A DNA stretch of 8,698 bases from Bacillota bacterium (GTDB lineage: Bacteria > Bacillota_E > Sulfobacillia > Sulfobacillales > Sulfobacillaceae): NCBI GenBank assembly GCA_021802225.1, contig JAKAAS010000051.1:1-8698 (forward strand). The letters run 5' to 3'. The stretch's first letter is position 1, and each line of letters starts with the position of its first letter. The notes below the pieces were generated by a model. The model was not told where the DNA came from, did no database searches, and saw only the letters and a list, made by a program, of their open reading frames with translations. Shown here one piece after another: positions 5,907 through 8,698 of the stretch. A program made the translations under genes and the position numbers.

Positions 5907-6656
5907 ATGGCACGAACTGCGTCATATCTTGGAATGACAATTCCAAGCATCGAGGCATGGCAAATGGCCATGGTCGATGACAGGATGATTAACACTTACC
6001 ATATTCTCTTGTTGCAGATGATGGAGAACGCCGGAGCAGCCCTCGCGGCTTTGGCGGTGACATTGGCTGCGGAGGTCTCCCGGCCGGGCACGATAGTGGT
6101 GTTGGCTGGAACGGGAGGGAATGGTGGCGGCGGACTAGTAGCCGCCCGGCGATTGGCCGCTTGGGGATGGCCGGTGACGGTGATTTTAGCCAGCAGTAAC
6201 CTTACGGAAGTTCCGCGCATCCAGAGGACTATTTTAGAGCCGATGGCTGTGTCGGTGACGGTGTTTGAGCCTGGTTCCGAGTCGCGTCTGCGTCCTGTAT
6301 TAGAGCAGGCGGTTCTCGTGATAGACGCCTTGGTGGGGTATGGCTTGAAAGGGAATCCTGAAGGTGCGGTCAGTACATTGATTCAACAAGCGAATGAAGC
6401 ATCCACTTCTGTCCTTGCTTTGGATGTGCCATCAGGTTTGAATCCATCGACCGGAATACCCGAAGCATCCACGATGCGCGCTAGAGCGACGCTGACCCTG
6501 GCGTTGCCGAAATCCGGACTTTTGGAACCTGCGGCCCAACCCTACGTAGGGAAGCTGTACCTTGCGGACATTGGTATTCCGCAAAGCCTTTATGCCCAAA
6601 TGGGTCTCGTCGTGCCTCCGGTGTTTGACGGTCAGCACTATATTCCACTCGTGTGA
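5907..6656 (+). CDS. YjeF_N-domain protein, NAD(P)H-hydrate epimerase-like, with altered signature loop
   Basis: 249 aa with a Rossmann-like YjeF N-terminal domain. Family members (NnrE/NAXE) interconvert R and S forms of hydrated NAD(P)H so that the NnrD dehydratase can repair them. Visible motifs are LLQMMENAG at 35-43, GTGGNGGGGLVAARRL at 68-83, DALVGYGLKG at 140-149, LDVPSGLNPSTG at 172-183, and LALPKSGLLEP then GKLYLADIGIP near the end. Presumed K+ ligands N72, D140 and S176 are kept. The normal loop, however, is G-P-G-N-N-G-G-D-G; here the first Asn and the Asp are both Gly (G71, G75), inside the substrate-binding stretch. The C-terminal dehydratase domain of bifunctional YjeF is absent and no nnrD is visible. 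The start ATG has AAGGA 8 nt upstream. The permease follows after 86 bp. Epimerase activity is therefore uncertain, and a diverged paralogue is possible. Confidence 0.82.
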   Translation: MARTASYLGMTIPSIEAWQMAMVDDRMINTYHILLLQMMENAGAALAALAVTLAAEVSRPGTIVVLAGTGGNGGGGLVAARRLAAWGWPVTVILASSNLTEVPRIQRTILEPMAVSVTVFEPGSESRLRPVLEQAVLVIDALVGYGLKGNPEGAVSTLIQQANEASTSVLALDVPSGLNPSTGIPEASTMRARATLTLALPKSGLLEPAAQPYVGKLYLADIGIPQSLYAQMGLVVPPVFDGQHYIPLV

Positions 6657-6742
6657 TGAGGCACTTTGCGGGTTTCGAAGCCATTAATGGAGAACGAACG
6701 TGCAATGAATAGAAATTAGGGGAAGTTGCGGGAGGATATTGC

Positions 6743-8257
6743 ATGAACACAGAACCCTTAGAACAGCATGAGAGTGGCGCACTGGCTTATCCGAGTGCCG
6801 GAGTGTCCCACCGGCTTCGCATGGGGCACTTGCACTTTTTTCGAACGATTGCCGAATCGGTGGGGGTTCAGGGTCCGACGGGTGGAGTTGTCATCAGTGC
6901 GGCCATTCTGGCGGGCATTTCGGGTGGAGGCACGGCCTTAGTCCAGGTGATCGCAGCCGTGGCGATGGGTTTTGTCGCCTATGCGTTCGTGATCTTTACC
7001 CGCGGGTTCAATAGCGCCGGATCAGTCTACGGGTTTATCGGCGCGGTCGCTGGCCCGAGGTTTGGGTTTCTCTCAGCATGGGCCTTAATGCTCGTCTACG
7101 TCAATTTCGCCGGCGGTGTTTATGCCAGCTTTGCTGATGAGGCACAGCCTGCGTTCGGAGCGATTGGCCTTCATCTTCCCTGGCAGATTTATGCTTTGGC
7201 GGCGTTTGTCCTTGTCGTGGTCCTGGCCTATATGGACATCAAGATTTCCTCAACGGTTATTCTTCTTCTTGAAGGGATCTCTATGGCTCTGGTGACCGTG
7301 GTAGCGATCATCATTCTCGCCAAGGGCGGATATCATGGACACGCTTTCAGTCCGGCACCCTTCCATCCTGACGGCACTTCCCTGGCGGTCCTGGGACTTG
7401 GCGTCGTGTACTCCTTTTCCTCATTTTCAGGGTTTGAAGCAGCGGCGACGCTGGGAGAGGAATCTGCACGGCCCCGGCGGATGATCCCGATGGCGGTTGC
7501 CCTGTCGTTAATTGTTGTTGCAATTTATGAAATTGGGATCACCGCCGTTGTGACCAATGCGTATCCCAACACCAAACTTCTTGCTGCATCGGCGGTTCCA
7601 CTCGTGTCGGTGACCGATCATTTCGTGGCGTCGTGGGTAGGCACTCTGGTCAACTTTGGAGCCGTCGTGAGTTCATTTGGGGCGGCGTTGGCATCCGCCA
7701 ATGGAGCGTCCCGCATGTTGTTTGCATTGGGCAGGGATGGGCTCGGACCGCGGATGCTGGCTAGGGTCAGCACCCGGACGGGATCACCTGTGGGGGCGCT
7801 GAGTTTTGTGGCAGTGGCGAGTCTCGCCTTCCTTGCGGGGTTTCTGCGCAGGTCGGCAACGCAAGCGGTGGCCATTATTCTCACTTACGGTGCCGACTTG
7901 ATTTTAGCCGCGTATACACTCGTGATGATCGCGGCCATCATCTACACGGTCAAACACCGCATGCGCCGAGTGACCACGGCCATTCTCCTCGTGGGTCTGG
8001 GTATTCTACTCTATGTTGTGAAGGACACCTTTGTTCCCTTTCCGGCGGCTCCCTATAGTTGGGATGCGTATGGGGCCATGGCCACGCTAGCGGTGGGAGT
8101 ATTGCTGCCGGTGTTATCTCCTAGGCTCCGACAGGGCATTCGCCAGTCGCCACTGCTGAAAATGGGAACTGCGATGTTGATCCCACCACAAACCCATCAT
8201 GAACCCATCTCGCCGGCAAATGGCATTATAAAGCCTGAGGATGGGCCTACACCATGA
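6743..8257 (+). CDS. APC-superfamily amino acid/amine permease
   Basis: 504 aa, about 12 membrane helices (for example 46-60, 66-86, 93-125, 147-163, 170-193, 213-230, 249-273, 298-320, 350-367, 374-402, 411-427, 443-459) with a hydrophilic N-terminus and a polar tail after 461. Family marks are the YSFSSFSGFEAAATLGEES stretch at 223-241 followed by PRRMIP in the helix 6 region, and the NGASRMLFALGRDGLGP stretch at 320-336 in the helix 8 loop. The ATG has GGAGG (6731-6735) 7 nt upstream. Length is typical. It sits between the NnrE-like gene and mtnK in the same direction. Together with mtnK this makes uptake of methylthioribose, methionine or another methionine-salvage compound plausible; B. 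subtilis assigns an APC protein to methylthioribose import, to my recollection. General amino acid uptake cannot be excluded. Confidence 0.88.
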   Translation: MNTEPLEQHESGALAYPSAGVSHRLRMGHLHFFRTIAESVGVQGPTGGVVISAAILAGISGGGTALVQVIAAVAMGFVAYAFVIFTRGFNSAGSVYGFIGAVAGPRFGFLSAWALMLVYVNFAGGVYASFADEAQPAFGAIGLHLPWQIYALAAFVLVVVLAYMDIKISSTVILLLEGISMALVTVVAIIILAKGGYHGHAFSPAPFHPDGTSLAVLGLGVVYSFSSFSGFEAAATLGEESARPRRMIPMAVALSLIVVAIYEIGITAVVTNAYPNTKLLAASAVPLVSVTDHFVASWVGTLVNFGAVVSSFGAALASANGASRMLFALGRDGLGPRMLARVSTRTGSPVGALSFVAVASLAFLAGFLRRSATQAVAIILTYGADLILAAYTLVMIAAIIYTVKHRMRRVTTAILLVGLGILLYVVKDTFVPFPAAPYSWDAYGAMATLAVGVLLPVLSPRLRQGIRQSPLLKMGTAMLIPPQTHHEPISPANGIIKPEDGPTP

Positions 8258-8334
8258 CAGACGTTGCGGTTGCCGGGACAAGGCATGGGGAAGGGGCAAT
8301 GGCTGGTACCTTAAACGAACGGGCGATGGAGTGA
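8254..8334 (+). CDS. possible 26-codon ORF bridging permease and mtnK
   Basis: An ATG overlaps the permease stop as ATGA (8254-8257) and opens a frame of 26 codons ending in TGA at 8332-8334, six bases before mtnK. It nearly fills the gap, and its last codons contain the mtnK ribosome site. GAGG at 8237-8240 is 13 nt upstream, too far to be a strong site. It may be a coupling device that carries ribosomes to mtnK, or chance. No motif is recognised. Confidence 0.25.
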   Translation: MTDVAVAGTRHGEGAMAGTLNERAME

Positions 8335-8340
8335 ATTGGC

Positions 8341-8698
8341 ATGAAGAGTGAGACACCACTGGTTGCTGAGGACATCATCCAGTATATCCGAGCGCTTCCT
8401 GACCTTTTCCCGGGCAAGGCTCGGCTGACAATCCATGAGATTGGCAACGGGAATATGAATTTTGTGTTCCGGGTGGGGGAACTGGGGCGTCCCGAATCGG
8501 TCAGTGTGATTGTAAAACATGCCCCGCCGTATATGCGATCTGTGGGGTCCGCATGGCCACTCACGGTGGAACGCCTCAGGCTGGAATGTGAGGTGTTAAA
8601 AATTCAGCAGGCCCTCTGCCCGGGAATGGTGCCGATGGTCTATCATTTCGATCATGAGCGGTCTTTGCTGGTCATGGAGGACCTCGCGTCTCACACAC
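8341..8698 (+). CDS. mtnK: S-methyl-5-thioribose kinase, 5' part (cut by window end)
   Basis: The first 119 codons are visible; the family is about 400 aa. The enzyme phosphorylates 5-methylthioribose at C1 with ATP in the methionine salvage pathway and has a choline-kinase/APH-like fold. Seen here are the nucleotide-loop segment IGNGNMNFVFRV at 34-45 and VIVKHAPPYMRSVGSAWPLT at 56-75, with the ATP-binding Lys at 59 and the MtnK-specific YMRSVGSAWPLT..R..LE pattern. The hinge LLVMEDLASH follows at 109-118. The catalytic Asp and DFE-like metal site lie beyond the edge. The start ATG has GGAG (8328-8331) 9 nt upstream. No S-box (SAM) riboswitch is visible in the 83-bp gap, so control is probably from upstream of the operon. 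The usual partner mtnA would be expected beyond the edge. Confidence 0.9.
   Translation, partial: MKSETPLVAEDIIQYIRALPDLFPGKARLTIHEIGNGNMNFVFRVGELGRPESVSVIVKHAPPYMRSVGSAWPLTVERLRLECEVLKIQQALCPGMVPMVYHFDHERSLLVMEDLASHT

Noticed and set aside
8258..8340. S-box (SAM) riboswitch before mtnK
   Set aside because: The gap is only 83 bp and shows none of the conserved S-box core or a terminator stem.
1..8698. CRISPR array, tRNA or rRNA
   Set aside because: No regularly spaced repeats of 24-40 bp, no tRNA cloverleaf with a TTCRANY-type arm, and no rRNA-like conserved text were seen on either strand by eye.

Overview
The window looks like an accessory stretch of a bacterial chromosome. Strong purine-rich Shine-Dalgarno sites (GGAGG) 7-9 nt before ATG or GTG starts, moderately high GC, an IS630-type transposase relic and the gene content suggest a Gram-positive bacterium of the Bacillota, perhaps an acidophile of the Sulfobacillus/Alicyclobacillus type. 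The organism assignment is inference only.

Layout. (1) 1-126: short edge segment with three tandem 10-bp repeats. (2) 127-1710, minus strand: a complete Wzx/MATE-like polysaccharide flippase with a candidate promoter at 1809-1837. (3) 1777-3610: about 1.8 kb without an intact gene. It holds minus-strand wreckage: the last ~52 codons of a COG3910-like AAA ATPase, an amidohydrolase (cytosine-deaminase-like) N-terminal fragment with a stop and a frameshift, an unidentified stretch, the C-terminus of an IS630-family transposase, and the C-terminal end of what looks like a formylglycine-generating-enzyme domain protein with its own terminator-like hairpin. (4) 3689-5238, plus strand: a TVP38/TMEM64 (DedA-like) membrane protein with an unclear start codon, then an L-2-haloacid dehalogenase with every known catalytic residue. 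(5) 5239-5906: a 668-bp gap that may contain a decayed minus-strand reading frame. (6) 5907-8698, plus strand: a likely operon of a YjeF_N/NnrE-like protein, an APC-family permease and the first 119 codons of methylthioribose kinase (mtnK), which runs off the window.

How the genes may work together. The permease next to mtnK suggests import and phosphorylation of 5-methylthioribose (methionine salvage), though the permease substrate cannot be read from sequence. The NnrE-like protein would normally repair damaged NAD(P)H hydrates, but its signature loop is altered. The dehalogenase and TVP38 protein have no obvious link to the operon. The most notable points are the exact junction of two unrelated gene remnants near 2040, the non-canonical NnrE loop, the missing conventional start of the TVP38 gene, and hairpins placed directly before the dehalogenase ribosome binding site and across the flippase promoter. 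I do not see a clear new multi-gene system.
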